64,000 bases of DNA from Euptelea pleiosperma. Taxonomy: Eukaryota > Streptophyta > Magnoliopsida > Ranunculales > Eupteleaceae. The number at the start of each line of letters is the position of its first letter. Positions within the stretch are counted from its first letter, which is position 1. The notes under the pieces are model-generated. The model was given only the letters and a program-made list of their open reading frames with translations. It was not told where the DNA came from and made no database searches. The stretch is from contig JASUTR010000021.1 of assembly GCA_035048495.1 (NCBI GenBank), forward strand, positions 1 to 64,000, read 5' to 3'. Positions 20,803 to 35,100 of this stretch are shown here, piece after piece. Both the position numbers and the translations under genes were made by a program.

Positions 20803-22674
20803 TATATTTAAATCTTTCAAAAGCCTCTAGGGCTTTGTAATGTTCTAGTCCTCATAAATGGTTCCCTCAGACAAGGTATATACTTGTTACCTTTTTCTTA
20901 TAAGTTATATACTTTTTATTACATGTTTAGATATCTTAGTTTGAGATCTGTCCAAATTTTGTTGAAGCCTTATTATTTGTGGCTTTTTTATAGGTTGGAT
21001 GATCTTCCAAGTTCCAATTTCCGATTTCACTTTTGCCTTAAATACCTTCTCTGTCCGGAAAAAACTATTACTTAACTATTGATAATTATACCAGGTCCAC
21101 CATCAACATTGCCATCTATAAGGCATAATTTTTTTTTGCATTTTCTTACCGTTTGCAACGGTTCAAAATCGTTTCAACAATATGAACCGCTTCAAATTTC
21201 ACATTTGAAACGGATCAAAACCGTTTCACAAATTTTCAAAACATTGTAGAATTATATTTTGCAACGGTTTAGAACCGTTGCTTTGTTTTAAATAATTCAT
21301 AATTGTGACAAACCATAAGTCAGAAACGGTTTACAACCGTTGCATTACAATCATTTGCAATGGTTTTGCACCATTTCTTAATTTTAAATGATTTATAACT
21401 GTGACGGAACATGGTTTAAAACGGTTCAAAACCGTTGCATAATTACATTTTGAGACAGTTTTGAGCCATGGCTAATAAAACGTTTCAAAATCGTTGCAAT
21501 GTAAACTACCGCAACAGTTTAAAATCGTTTCTATTTTATATTTTGCAACGGTTTTGAACCGTTTCAAGACTTGAGACGGTTCAAAACCGTTGCAAAAATG
21601 TTTATTCCCATGTGGAATCAGAATGAAACGGGTTTGAGCCGTTGCAATTTAATTTGAAATGCCACTTTCTGCAACGGTTTTAAGCCGTTTCAAATTAGTT
21701 TCACAACGGTCCAAAACCGTTGCAAATAAGCAATTTTGGTGTAGTGTCCCTCCACAATCTCCATTGACCTCGTTTCTTGTCTTCTCTTTATCAAAAAAAA
21801 AAAATACAAAAAAAAAACAAAGAAAAAAGAAAAAGAAAACGGAAGATAGAAGAAGAAGAAGGAAGAGGATAGGATCGCCCCTACCTGATCACCGCTCAGC
21901 CTCCCTCCACGACCTACAACTTCGAGTTGCAGGTCTGAAACTGCCCCGTGCCTTCACCTCCTCAACCACCAAAGGAGCAACTTGCTCCCCCTTGTGCGCC
22001 AGCCACCGGAACCGTTACTTAGACCTGCAACTCTGGCAGTTGCCAGTTTGGCCAGCAACTCTCCCGACTTGCAGGCGCTGCCCTCATCCTCCCAACTCCT
22101 CTTCATCCGCCTACCATCCCCAATCCCAGCCGCTTTCTACACTGGTCCTCTCCAAAAAAGAAGATCAAAGAAAAAAAAAATAGAGAAGAAAAGAAGAAAA
22201 AGAAGAAAAGAAAACAGAAGGGAAGGAGAAAAGAGAAGGGAGGAACGTACCTCCACCATTACCAATTAGTGTGACATGTGGCTCACATCACGGACCACGG
22301 TATGATCCACGTGGCACACTCTTAAAGACCACTGACTGTATGGATGTTTGGATCATGTGGCGGATGAGGAAATGGAACCAAAGAGGTCCACCTGTTGACA
22401 GTGAATGTGGTAGATCAGATGTTTCAAACTTTTGATTGGGTGATTCTTTAGTCATTTGAGGAAGCCAATGAATGGTGGATTTCAAGCTTCTAGCCCCTAC
22501 ATGTGCACCTAGGTAGTGAATGATATGTATTTGTTCCGTGATCACCCTCCAATTTACACAGATTACGAATTTGCCTATTGAATGGTGGGTTCAGTTGTTC
22601 ACATTGTGGGTTCATTTGTTCACATGTTTTGGACTCTTTGTCGGGGAGTGCCGTGGGCACGAGCCACCCACTAG
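20803..22674 (+). repeat. Array unit 3 (1872 bp, internal deletion)
   Basis: The CACTA-type terminus ends at 21746. A deletion of about 280 bp joins CACCTGTTG to ACAGTGAATG near 22397. Confidence 0.9.
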
Positions 22675-24824
22675 TATATTTAAATCTTTCAAAAGCCTCA
22701 TGGGCTTTGTAATGTTCTAGTCCTCATAAATAGTTCCCTCAGACAAGTTATATACTTGTTACCTTTTTCTTATAAGTTATATACTTGTTATTACATGTTT
22801 AGATATCTTAGTTTGAGATCTGTCCAAATTTTGTTGAAGCCTAATTATTTGTGGCTTTTTTATAGCTTGGATGATCTTCCAAGTTCCAATTTCCTATTTC
22901 ACTTTCGCCTTAAATACTTCCTCTGTCCGGAAAAGACTATTACTTAACTATTGTTAATTATACCAGGTCAACCATCAACATTGCCTTCTATAAGGCATAA
23001 TTTTTTTTTGCATTTTCTTACCGTTTGCAACGGTTCAAAACCGTTTCAACAATATCAACCGCTTCAAATTTCACATTTGAAACTGATCAAAACCGTTTCA
23101 CAAATTTTCAAAACATTGCAGAATTATACTTTGCAACGCTTTAGAACCATTGCTCAGTTTTAAATAATTCATAATTGTGACAAACCATAAGTCAGAAACG
23201 TTTTACAACCGTTGCATTACAATCATTTGCAATGGTTTTGCACCGTTTCTTAATTTTAAATGATTTATAATTGTGACGAAACATGTATAGAACGGTTCAA
23301 AACCGTTGCATAATTACATTTGGAGACGGTTTTGAGCCGTTGCTAATAGAAACAGTTAAAAACTGTTGCAATGTAAACTACCGCAACAGTTTAAAACCGT
23401 TTCTATTTTATATTTTGCTACGGTTTTGAACCGTTTCAAGAGCCGTTTCTATTGTACATTTTGCAACGGTTTTGAACCGTTTCAAGACTTGAAACGGTTC
23501 AAAACCGTTGCAAAAATGTTTAATCCCATGTGGAATCAGAATGAAACGGGTTTGAGCCGTTGCAATTTAATTTGAAACGCCACTTTCTGCAACGGTTTTA
23601 AGCTGTTTGAAATTAGTTTCACAACGGTCCAAAACCGTTGCAAATAAGCAATTTTGGTGTAGTGTCCCACCACAATCTCCATTGATCTCGTTTCTTGTCT
23701 TCTCTTTAACAAAAAAAAAAATACAAAAAAAAACAAAGAAAAAAGAAAAAGAAAATGGAATATAAAAGAAGAAGAAGGAAGAGGATAGGATCGCCCCTAC
23801 CTGATCACTGCTCAGCCTCCCTCCACGACCTACAACTTCGAGTTGCAGGTCTGAAACTGCCCCGTGCCTTCACCTCCTCAACCACCAAAGGATCAACTTG
23901 CTCCCCCTTGTGCGCCAGCCACCGGAACCGTTAGCTAGACCTGCAACTCTGGCAGTTGCCGGTTTGGCCAGCAACTCTTCCGACTTGCAGGCGCTGCCCT
24001 CATCTTCCCAACTCCTCTTCATCCGCCTACCATCTCCAATCGCAGCCGCTTTCTACACTGCTCCTCTCCAAAAAAGAAGATCAAAGAAAAAAAAAATAGA
24101 GAAGAAAAGAAGAAAAGAAGAAAAAGAAGAAAAGAAAACAGAAGGGAAAGCGAAAAGAGAAAGGAGGAACGTACCTCCACCATTACCAATTAGTGTGACA
24201 TGTGGCTCACATCACGGACCACGGTATGATCCACGTGGCACACTCTTAAAGACCACTGACTGTATGGATGTTTGGATCATGTGGCGGATGAGGAAATGGA
24301 ACCAAAGAGGTCCACCTGTTGGCCCACCTTACCTTAGTCCCTCTCCATGTTGCAAGTTTCAGCTCAACTGCCAAATTCTGGGTATGACAATACCTAGGAA
24401 TGTTGACAACTCATGAGCCAAACATTCAGGGGTAGCATGCACTTTGTCAAGCACTTTGCATGATCTGCAATGTGGACAAACCATGTTGCAAGTGGGCACA
24501 AACAATACCAGTTTGAAGAGAAACCATTGTAATTGGATTCCAATAGTGATAGTGAATGTGGTAGATTAGATGTTTCAAACTTCTGATTGGGTGATTCTTT
24601 AGTCATTAGAGGAAGCCAATGAATGGTTGATTTCAAGCTTCTAGCCCCTACATGTGCACCTAGGTAGTGGATGATATGTATTTGTTCCGTGATCACCCTC
24701 CAATTTACACAGATTACGAATTTGCCTATTGAATGGTGGGTTCAGTTGTTCACATTGTGGGTTCATTTGTTCACATGTTTTGGACTCTTTGTCGGGGAGT
24801 GCCGTGGGCACGAGCCCCCACTAG
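22675..24824 (+). repeat. Array unit 4 (2150 bp)
   Basis: Full-length unit with the CACTA-type terminus ending at 23664. The hairpin arm carries CCTACAACT (an A/C mismatch), as in unit 3. Confidence 0.9.
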
Positions 24825-26944
24825 TATATGTAAATCTTTCAAAAGCCTCTTGGGCTTTGTAATGTTCTAGTCCTCATAAATGGTTCCCTCAGACAAGTTA
24901 TATACTTGTTACCTTTTTCTTATAAGTTATATACTTGTTATTACATGTTTAGATATCTTAGTTTGAGATCTGTCCAAATTTTGTTGAAGCCTAATTATTT
25001 GTGGCTTTTTTATAGCTCGGATGATCTTCCAAGTTCCAATTTCCTATGTCACTTTTGCCTTAAATACCTTCTCTGTGCGGAAAAGACTATTACTTAACTA
25101 TTGTTAATTATACCAGGTCAACCATAAACATTGCCATCTATAAGGCATAATTTTTTTTTGCATTTTCTTACCGTTTGCAACGGTTCAAAACCGTTTCAAC
25201 AATATCAACCGCTTCAAATTTCACATTTGAAATGGATCAAAACCGTTTCACAAATTTTCAAAACATTACAGAATTATATTTTGCAACGGTTTAGAACTGT
25301 TGCTTAGTTTTAAATAATTCATAATTGTGACAAACCATAAGTCAGAAACGGTTTACAACCGTTGCATTACAATCATTTGCAATGGTTTTACACCATTTCT
25401 TAATTTTAAATGATTTATAACTGTGATGAAACATGGTTTAAAACGGTTCAAAACCGTTGCATAATTACATTTTGAGACGATTATGAGCCGTTGCTAATTG
25501 AAACGGTTCAAAATCGTTGCAATGTAAACTACCACAACAGTTTAAAACTGTTTCTATTTCATATTTTGCAGCGGTTTTGAACCGTTTCTATTCGATATTT
25601 TGCAACGGTTTTTAACCGTTTCAAGACTTGAAACGGTTCAAAACCATTGCAAAAATGTTTAATCCAATGTGGAATTCAGAATGAAACGGGTTTGAGCCGT
25701 TGCAATTTAATTTGAAATGCCACTTTTTGCAATGGTTTTAAGCCGTTTCAAATTAGTTTCACAACGGTCCAAAACCGTTGCAAATAGGCAATTTTGGTGT
25801 AGTATCCCTCCAAAATCTCCATTGATCCCGTTTCTTCGTCTTCTCTTTATCAAAAAAAAAAATACAGAAATGAAAATTAAAAAAAAAAAGAAAAAGAAAA
25901 AGGAGGATAGAAGAAGAAGAAGGAAGAGGATAGGATCGCCCCTACCTGATCACCGCCCAGTCTCCCTCCACGACTTGCAACTTCGAGTTGCAGGTCTGAA
26001 ACTGCCCCGTGCCTTCACCTCCTCAACCACCAAAGGAGCAACTTGCTCCCCCTTGTGCGCCAGCCACCGGAACCGTTAGCTAGACCTGCAACTCTGGCAG
26101 TTGCCGGTTTGGCCAGCAACTCTCCCGACTTGCAGGCGCTGCCCTCATCCTCCCAACTCCTCTTCATCTGCATACCATCTCCAATCCCAGCCGCTTTCTA
26201 CACTGGTCCTCTCCAAAAAAGAAGATCAAAGAAAAAAAAAAGAAAGAAGAAAAGAAGAAAAAGAAGAAAAGAAAACAGAAGGGAGGAACGTACCTCCACC
26301 ATTACCAATTAGTGTGACATGTGGCTCACATCACGGACCACGGTATGATCCACGTGGCACACTCTTAAAGACCACTGACTGTATGGATGTTTGGATCATG
26401 TGGCGGATGCGGAAATGGAACCAAGGAGGTCCACCTGTTGGCCCACCTTACCTTAGTCCCTCTCCATGTTGCAAGTTTCAGCTCAACTACCAAATTCTGG
26501 GTATGACAATACCTAGAAATGTTGACAACTCATGAGCCAAACATTCAGGGGTAGCATGCACTTTGTCAAGCACTTTGCATGATCTGCAATGTTGAAAAAC
26601 CATGTTGCAAGTGGGCACAAACAATACCAGTTTGAAGAGAAACCATTGCAATTGGATTCCAATAGTGATAGTGAATATGGTAGATCAGATGTTTCAAACT
26701 TTTGATTGGGTGATTCTTTAGTCATTTGAGGAAGCCAATGAATGGTGGATTTCAAGCTTCTAGCCCCTACATGTGCACCTAGGTAGTGAATGATATGTAT
26801 TTGTTCGGTGATCACCCTCCAATTTACACAGATTACGAATTTGCCTATTCAATGGTGGGTTCAGTTGTTCACATTGTGGGTTCATTTGTTTGCATGTTTT
26901 TGACTTTTTGTCGGGGAGTGCCGTGGGCACGAGCCACCCACTAG
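24825..26944 (+). repeat. Array unit 5 (2120 bp)
   Basis: Full-length unit. The CACTA-type terminus is mutated to GTAGTA, ending at 25804. Confidence 0.9.
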
Positions 26945-28621
26945 TATATTTAAATCTTTCAAAAGCCTCTAGGGCTTTGTAATGTTCTAGTCCTCATAAA
27001 TGGTTCCCTCAGACAAGTTATATACTTGTTACCTTTTTCTTATAAGTTATATACTTGTTATTACATGTTTAGATATCTTAGTTTGACATCTGTCCAAATT
27101 TTGTTGAAGCCTAATTATTTGTGGCTTTTTTATAGCTTGGATGATCTTCCAAGTTCCAATTTCCTATTTCACTTTTGCCTTAAATACCTTCTCTGTCCGG
27201 AAAAGAATATTACATAACTATTGTTAATTATACCAGGTCAACCATCAACATTGCCATTTATAAGGCATAATTTTTTTTTGCATTTTCTTACCGTTTGCAA
27301 CGGTTCAAAATTGTTTCAACAATATCAATCGCTTCAAATTTCACATTTGAAACGGATGAAAATCGTTTCACGAATTTTCAAAACATTGCAGAATTATATT
27401 TTGCAACGGTTTAGAACCGTTGCTTAGTTTTAAATAAATAATAATTGTGACAAACCATTAGTCAGAAATGGTTTACAACCGTTGCATTACAATCATTTGC
27501 AATGGTTTTGCACTGTTTCTTAATTCTAAATGATTTATAACACTGACGAAACATGGTTTAAAACGGTTCAAAACTGTTGCATAATTACATTTTGAGACGG
27601 TTTTGAGCCGTTGCTAATAGAAACAGTTCAGAACCGTTGCAATGTAAACTACCGCAACAGTTTAAAACCGTTTCTATCTCATATTTTGCAACGGTTTTGA
27701 ACCGTTTCAAGACTTGAAACGGTTCAAAACCGTTGGAAAAATGTTTATTCCCATGTGGAATTCAGAATGAAACTGGTTTGAGCGTTGCAATTTAATTTGC
27801 AACGCCACTTTTTGGAACGGTTTTAAGCCCTTTCAAATTAGTTTCACAATGGTCCAAAACCGTTGCAATTAGGCAATTTTGTGTAGTGTCCCTCCACAAT
27901 CTCCATTGATCTCGTTTCTTCGTCTTCTCTTTATCAAAAAAAAAATACAGAAAAGAAAAACAAAGAAAAAAAGAAAACGAAAAAGGAAGATAGAAGAAGA
28001 AGAAGGAAGACGATACGATCGCCCCTACCTGATCACCGCACAGCCTCCCTCTATGACCTAGAACTTCGAGTTGCAGGTCTGAAACAGCCCCGTGCCTTCA
28101 CCTCCTCAACCACCAAAGGAGCAACTTGCTCCCCCTTGTGCGCCAGCCACCGGATCTGTTAGCTAGACCTACAACTCTGGCAGTTGCCGGTTTGGCCAGC
28201 AACTCTCCCGACTTGCAGGCGCTGCCGTCATCCTCCTAACTCCTCTTCATCCGCCTACCATCTCCAATCCCGGCCGCTATCTACACTACTCCTCTGCAAT
28301 AAAGAAGATCAAAGAAAAAAAAAGAGAGAAGAAAAGAAGAAAAATAAGAAAAGAAAACAGAAGGGAAGGAGAAAAGAGAAGGGAGGAACGTACCTCCACC
28401 ATTACCAATTAGTGTGACATGTGGCTCACATCACGGACCACGGTATGATCCACGTGGCATACTCTTAAAGACCACTGACTGTATGGATGTTTGGATCATA
28501 TGGCAGATGAGGAAATGGAACCAAAGAGGTACACCTATTGGCCCACCTTACCTTAGTCCCTCTCCATGTTGCAAGTTTCAGCTCAACTGCCAAATTCTGG
28601 GTATGACAATACCTAGGAATG
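26945..28621 (+). repeat. Array unit 6 (truncated at its 3' side)
   Basis: The CACTA-type terminus ends at 27888. The unit breaks off after ACCTAGGAATG near 28621 and is fused to the middle of the next leader, so it lacks the Helitron-like end. Confidence 0.85.
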
Positions 28622-30656
28622 TCCAGATTTTGTTGAGATGTGTCCAGATTTTGTTGAAGCCTAATTATTTGTGGCTTTTTTTATAGCTGGGATGATCTTC
28701 CAAGTTCCAATTTCCTATTTCACTTTTGCTTTAAATACCTTCTCTGTCCGAAAAAGACTATTACTTAACTATTGTTAATTATACTAGGTCAACCATCAAC
28801 ATTGCCATCTATAAGGCATAATTTTTTTTTGCATTTTCTTACCGTTTGCAACGGTTCAAAACCGTTGCAACAATATCAACCGCTTCAAATTTCACATTTA
28901 AAACGGATCAAAACCGTTTCACAAATTTTCAAAACATTGCAGAATTATATTTTGCAACGGTTTAGAACCGTTGCTTAGTTTTAAATAATTCATAATTGTG
29001 ACAAACCATAAGTCAGAAATGGTTTACAACCGTTACATTACAATCATTTGCAATGGTTTTGCACCGTTTCTTAATTCTAATTGATTTATAACTATGACGA
29101 AACATGGTTTAAAACGGTTCAAACCCGTTGCATAATTACATTTTGAGACGGTTTTGAGCCGTTGCTAATAGAAATGGTTCAAAACCGTTGCAATGTAAAC
29201 TACTGCAACAGTTTAAAACCGTTTCTATTTTATATTTTGCAACGATTTTGAACCGTTTTCAAGAACCGTTTCTATTCTATATTTTGCAACGGTTTTGAAC
29301 CGTTTCAAGACTTGAAACGGTTCAAAACCGTTGCAAAAATGTTTATTCCCATGTGGAATTCAGAATGAAACGGGTTTGAGCCGTTGCAATTTAATTTGAA
29401 ACGCCACTTTTTGCAACGGTTTTAAGCCGTTTCAAATTAGTTTCACAATGGTCCAAAACCGTTGCAAATAGGAAATTTTGGTGTAGTGTCCCTCCACAAT
29501 CTCCATTGATCTCGTTTCTTCGTCTTCTCTTTATCAAAAAAAAAAAATACAGAAAAGAAAAACAAAGAAAAAAGAAAAAGAAAAAGGAAGATAGAAGAAG
29601 AAGAAGGAAGAGGATAGGATCGCCCCTACCTGATCACCGCCCAGCCTCCCTCTACGACCTGCAACTTCGAGTTGCAGGTCTGAAACTGCCCCGTGCCTTC
29701 ACCTCCTCAACCACCAAAGGAGCAACTTGCTCCCCCTTTTGCGCTAGCCACCGGAACCGTTAGCTAGACTTGTAACTCTGGCAGTTGCCGGTTTGGCCAG
29801 CAACTCTCCCGAGTTGCAGGCGCTGCCCTCATCCTCCCAACTCCTCTTCATCCACCTACCATCTCCAATCCCAGCCGCTTTCTACACTGGTCCTCTCCAA
29901 AAAAGAAGATCAAAGAAAAAAAAAGAGAGAAGAAAAGAAGAAAAAGAAGAAAAAAAAACAGAAGGGAAGGAGAAAAGAGAAGGGAGGAACGTACCTCCAC
30001 CATTACCAATTAGTGTGACATGTGGCTCACATCACGGACAACGGAATGATCCACGTGGCACACTCTTAAAGACCACTGACTGTACGGATTTTTGGATCAT
30101 GTGGCAGATGAGGAAATGAAACCAAAATGAAACCAAAGAGGTCCACCTGTTGGCCCACCTTACCTTAGTCCCTCTCCATGTTGCAAGTTTCAGCTCAACT
30201 GCCAAATTATGGGTATGACAATACCTAGGAATGTTGACAACTCATGAGCCAAACATTCAGTGGTAGCATGCACTTTGTCAAGCACTTTGCATGATCTGCA
30301 AAGCTGACAAACCATGTTGCAAATGGGCACAAACAATACCAGTTTCAAGCGAAACCATTGCAATTGGATTCCCATAGTGATAGTGAATGTGGTAGATCAG
30401 ATGTTTCAAACTTCTAATCGGGTGATTCTTTAGTCATTTGAGGAAGCCAATGAATGGTGGATTTCAAGCTTCTAGCCCCTACATGTGCACCTAGGTAGTG
30501 AATGATATGTATTTGTTCGGTGATCATCCACCAATTTACACAGATTACGAATTTGCCTATTGAATGGTGGGTTCAGTTGTTCACATTGTGGGTTCATTTG
30601 TTTGCATGTTTTGGACTCTTTGTCGGGGAGTGCCGTGGGCACGAGCCACCCACTAG
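28622..30656 (+). repeat. Array unit 7 (truncated leader)
   Basis: It starts inside the leader at a doubled TGTCCAGATTTTGTTGA phrase. The CACTA-type terminus ends at 29488. A short duplication (AATGAAACCAAA) lies near 30115. Confidence 0.85.
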
Positions 30657-31985
30657 TATATTTAAATCTTTCAAAAGCCTCTTAGGCTTTGTAATGTTCT
30701 AGTCCTCATAAATGGTTCCCTCAGACAAGTTATATACTTGTTACCCTTTTCTTAAAAGTTATATACTTGTTATTACATGTTTAGATATCTTAGTTTGAGA
30801 TCTGTCTAAATTTTGTTGAAGCCTAATTATTTGTGGCTTTTTTATAGCTCGGATGATCTTCCAAGTTCCAATTTTCTATTTCACTTTTGCCTTAAATACC
30901 TTCTCTGTCCGGAAAAGACAATTACTTAACTATTGTTAATTATACCAGGTCAACCATCAGCATTGCTGATATTCGCTCAAAAGTGCTTATTTTAAGCAAT
31001 TATCCGTTTAGCGTTATCGCACTCTCCTACGTAAAAGGCTCTATTTATCTACTTTTCTACGTAAGAGTCTCTTCTATTGCGTAGAACACACTTTTCTGGA
31101 CGAAATGGTATATTTGCATGCATTAAACACATTTTCGGAAGTCTAGATATTAAGCCGTTCTGATAAAGTCTCATTACGCGCTTCTTCTGTCGCAGGAAAC
31201 CCCGATGGGACGATTCTCGAGACTTGTGGGCCCAAATCGATCATGAGAGCCCATTATCAAAGCTTAAAGAGCCCACATGCTATGACTAGAAGATATGGGC
31301 CAAATATGGGCTGAATCAGAGGACCAAAAAGCCGGCCCAAAGAACGAAGAGAGTAGGAGAGCCAATGACCGAGAGACGGACGAAAGCGTTTAAAGCCACA
31401 TGAGTCAGCAAAGAATGATAGTCTACTCTACTGGAGAAGCGTGAGGATGGTCACAGTGAAGACCAGGGTTCCAGACCCTCTGCCAATACTTTTCTCCATT
31501 TTTTGATACTTTCTCTCTCATCTCTCCTTATTCTCTCTCTCTCTTCATCTCTCGATCCTCTAATCTACTGACCTAACCCCAGAACTCCTGCCCATCGGCT
31601 CTATCTCATCTCCCTTAGCTTTCTGACCGTTGGATCTTCCATCGGACCGTTGGATCTTCAATCGGACCGTTGGATCTCTCTAGATCCGTCGATCTACCAT
31701 CTGGGTCCCAATCAAGTCACCATCCAACCGATCGCCATCAGACTGTCTGTTACATCATCTTGTGAGACGATGGACATCATCAATCCATGTGGGCCAGTAG
31801 CCGGGCCCATCATCATCGACCCGCTGTCCGACCAGTTAGTGGACCCCGTGAATTTCCAAAGAATTTTAATTAAATTTTAAAAAAGTGGGGGGTCCACTAA
31901 ATGGGGACATTCCCCAAGAAAAAGTAGCATTTTACTTAAAAAAAAAAAAAAAAAATTTTAAAATATTTTTTTATTTAAAAAAATA

Positions 31986-32011
31986 CCCTATTTCCATTAA
32001 TGGAAATAGGG
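31986..32011. promoter_or_regulatory. 26-base perfect palindrome before a TATA-like site, LTR copy B
   Basis: CCCTATTTCCATT is followed immediately by its exact reverse complement. CTTTAAAAGG comes next. It occupies the place of the 5302-5343 hairpin of copy A. Confidence 0.8.
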
Positions 32012-32033
32012 AGCTTTAAAAGGAGAAGGAGAG

Positions 32034-32049
32034 GGGTTCATTCGAACCC
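32034..32049. promoter_or_regulatory. Short hairpin after the TATA-like site, LTR copy B
   Basis: GGGTTC pairs with GAACCC around ATTC, corresponding to the GGGTT/AACCC hairpin of copy A. Confidence 0.6.
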
Positions 32050-32159
32050 TAATCCCCCCCTAATCTCCTCCTCTCCTTCCCCCTATCCTTTCCCTTCTTC
32101 CCCACGACTTCCCTCTCCTCTTCTTCCTCCTTTCTTCTTCGTCTCTTTCACCATTCTTC

Positions 32160-32187
32160 GCCGGAGTTGCAGGTTTGCAACTCCGGC
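32160..32187. other. GGAGTTGC hairpin in LTR copy B
   Basis: GCCGGAGTTGCA pairs with TGCAACTCCGGC around GGTT, a perfect 12-bp stem. A second hairpin with 10-bp arms (GGCCGGAGTT/AACTCCGGCC) lies at 32318-32341. Confidence 0.75.
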
Positions 32188-35100
32188 CGTCCTTCTTCCT
32201 TCTTCTCTTCTCTTTCTTCTCTTCCTTCTCTTCTTTCCTCTTCCTCTCTTCCCTTTCTTCTTTCTTCTTCTCCTTCTCGTCTTCTTCTTCTTCTTTTCGT
32301 CCTTCATCTTTTCGTCCGGCCGGAGTTGCAGAACTCCGGCCGTCTCCGCCTTCTTCTTCCTCCTTCCTTCCAGCAGCTCCTGTACTACCTTCTTCCGCCA
32401 GCAAATCTTCTCTCCATCGTTTGTGTTATCTCCCAAGCCGTTACTCCCAAAGGAGAAAAGCTCTCCATGCATCCACGTTCTTTCTTCTCTCCCATTATCC
32501 ATCTCTTTGGCCCACCTCTCTCTTCCCTCTCCTTCGTTCCACGTTCTCATCTGTCCTTTCCAGCTCTCCTCCATTAGCTCTCTCCTCCTCTCCAACAATC
32601 TCAGCCGTTGTCATCAACTTGCAGCCTCCGTCTCCACCGTTTGCAGTCACCGTCTCCACCACATATGCAATCACCGTCTCCACCACATTTGCAGTCCTCT
32701 CTCCACACTTTCACCATTTACTCCCCACCAAGATCGTCCACCATCATCACGGCCTGCAAGGAGTTGCAGGCCGTTGCATCCTCCTTACTAGAATCCCACG
32801 AGTTGTTGGCTCTTCATCACACCAGCAAGTGAGGGCAGCAAGCTCCTCCTCTCTTTGGTGTTCACCTTCTCCTCAACAAAAGCAAAGAAAAGAAAAAAAA
32901 AGGGGGGGGGAGAAGAAGAAGAACCAGAAGAAGGAAAGGTCGCCGCCTGCACCACACAACCGCCCTCCAGCAACGTTGCTGGTGTTGCACCAGCAACCCT
33001 TCACCACCAAAGTGCATCCTCTCCGCCCAACCCTCTTGGCCAAACGACCACATGGATGCACACCACGCCGTTTCATGGCCGATCATCCCTCTTTAGTTGC
33101 TGGCCAATCCTTCGCCGAGTAAGTGTTTGAATCTCAATCTCTCTCTCTAGTTTCTATCTCTACCTCTCTTTAGTTTTTCTCACTTTCTCTCTAACATTCT
33201 CTCTCTCTCTAGGGTAGTTCTCTCTCTAGATTTCTCTATCTATTTCTCTCTTTGCTACATAGTTTCTCTCTCTAGAATAGCCTTCTTGATAGTTCTCTCT
33301 CTCTAGGAATACTCCCTCACTTCATTTTCTCTCTCTAACTCTCTCTAGAATTTTCTTCCTTAAAATTGCTTTTTAGTTTATCTTATTGTATGTTATTTTC
33401 GATTCAAACATTGTAATAAACATTTGATCACTGAATGATGAAGTTTGTTTTTATCTATTATTTCTTGTGATGGTCCGTCAGTTTTTGTTCTTACTCGCGC
33501 TAATCCGACTAATCCCGAGTGCGGATCGACATCCGACACAAGCCACTGTGCAAAATTGCTAATTTTACAGGTCGAAAATCTCGGATAACTACAAATATTG
33601 TTGAGATTAGGGTTTCCGTACCAACGACGCGGAAAAATCCTACTTTCAATTGCCATCTATAAGGCATAATTTTTTTTTGCATTTTCTTACCGTTTGCAAC
33701 GGTTCAAAATTGTTTCAACAATATCAACCGCTTCAAATTTCACATTTGTAACGGATCAAAACCCTTTCATGAATTTTCAAAACATTGCAGAATTATATTT
33801 TGCAACGGTTTAGAACCGTTGCTTAGTTTTAAATAATTCATAATTGTGACAAACCATAAGTCAGAAACGGTTTACAACCGTTGCATTACAATCATTTGCA
33901 ATGGTTTTGCACTGTTTCTTAATTTTAAATGATTTATAACTGTGACGAAACATGGTTTTAAATGGTTCAAAACAGTTGCATAATTAGATTTTGAGACGAT
34001 TTTGAGCCGTTGCTAATAGAAATGGTTCAAAACCGTTGCGATGTAAACTACCGCAACAGTTTAAAACCGTTTCTATTTTATATTTTGCAACGGTTTTGAA
34101 CTGTTTCAAGTATCATTTCTATTTAATTCCCATGTGGAATTAAGAATGAAACGGGTTTGAGCCGTTGCAATTTAATTTGAAACGCCGCTTTTTGCAAAGG
34201 TTTTAAGCCGTTTCAAATTAGTTTCACAACGATCCAAAACCGTTGCAAATTGGCAATTTTGGTGTAGTGTCCCTCCACAATCTCCATTGATCTCGTTTCT
34301 TCGTCTTCTCTTTATCAAAAAAAAATACAGAAAAGAAAAACAAAGAAAAAAGAAAAAGAAAAAGGAAGATAGAAGAAGAAGAAGGAAGAGGATAGGATCG
34401 CCCCTACCTGATCACCGCCCAGCCTCCCTCCACGACCTGCAACTTCGAGTTGCAGGTCTGAAACTGCCCCGTGCCTTCACCTCCTCAACCACCAAAGGAG
34501 CAACTTGCTCCCCCTTGTGCGCCAGCCACCGGAACCGTTAGCTAGACCTGCAACTCTGGCAGTTGCCGGTTTGGCCAGCAACTCTCCCGACTTGCAAGCG
34601 CTGCCCTCATCCTCCCATCTCCTCTTCATCCGCCTACCATCTCTAACCCCAGCCGCTTTCTACACTGGTCCTCTCCAAAAAAGAAGATCAAAGAAAAAAA
34701 AAGAGAGAAGAAAAGAAGAAAAAGAAGAAAAGAAAACAGATGGGAAAGAGAAAAGAGAAGGGAGGAACGTACCTCCACCATTACCAATTAATGTGACATA
34801 TGGCTCACATCACGGGCCACGGTACGATCCACGTGGCACACTCTTAAAGACCACTGACTGTATGGATGTTTGGATCATGTGGCAGAGGAGGAAATGGAAG
34901 CAAAGAGGTCCACCTGTTGGCCCACCTTACCTTAGTCCCTCTCCATGTCGCAAGTTTCAGCTCAACTGCAAAATTCTGGGTATGACAATACCTAGGAATG
35001 TTGACAACTCATGAGCCAAACATTCAGGGGTAGCATGCACTTTGTCAAGCACTTTGCATGATCTGCAATGTGGACAAACCATGTTGCAAGTGGGCACAAA

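Larger units (their letters stand above)
30967..33648 (+). mobile_element. LTR-type unit, copy B (2682 bp), nested in the array
   Basis: It starts TGATATTCGC and ends CCTACTTTCA, with target duplication ATTGC at 30962-30966 and 33649-33653. The empty site (ACATTGCCATC) is present in every other array unit. Ends match copy A at 4073-7398, while the central 0.5 kb differs. As in copy A there is a palindrome, TTTAAAA, a GGGTT hairpin, a CT-rich block with GGAGTTGCA hairpins, and a TCTCTC tract. No pol domain or primer-binding site is visible, so it is probably a solo LTR. Confidence 0.85.

Noticed and set aside
32000..33122. Long Ser/Pro/Leu-rich frames of 263 and 315 codons
   Set aside because: They are products of the CT-rich leader of LTR copy B, with no conserved motif and overlapping frames on both strands.
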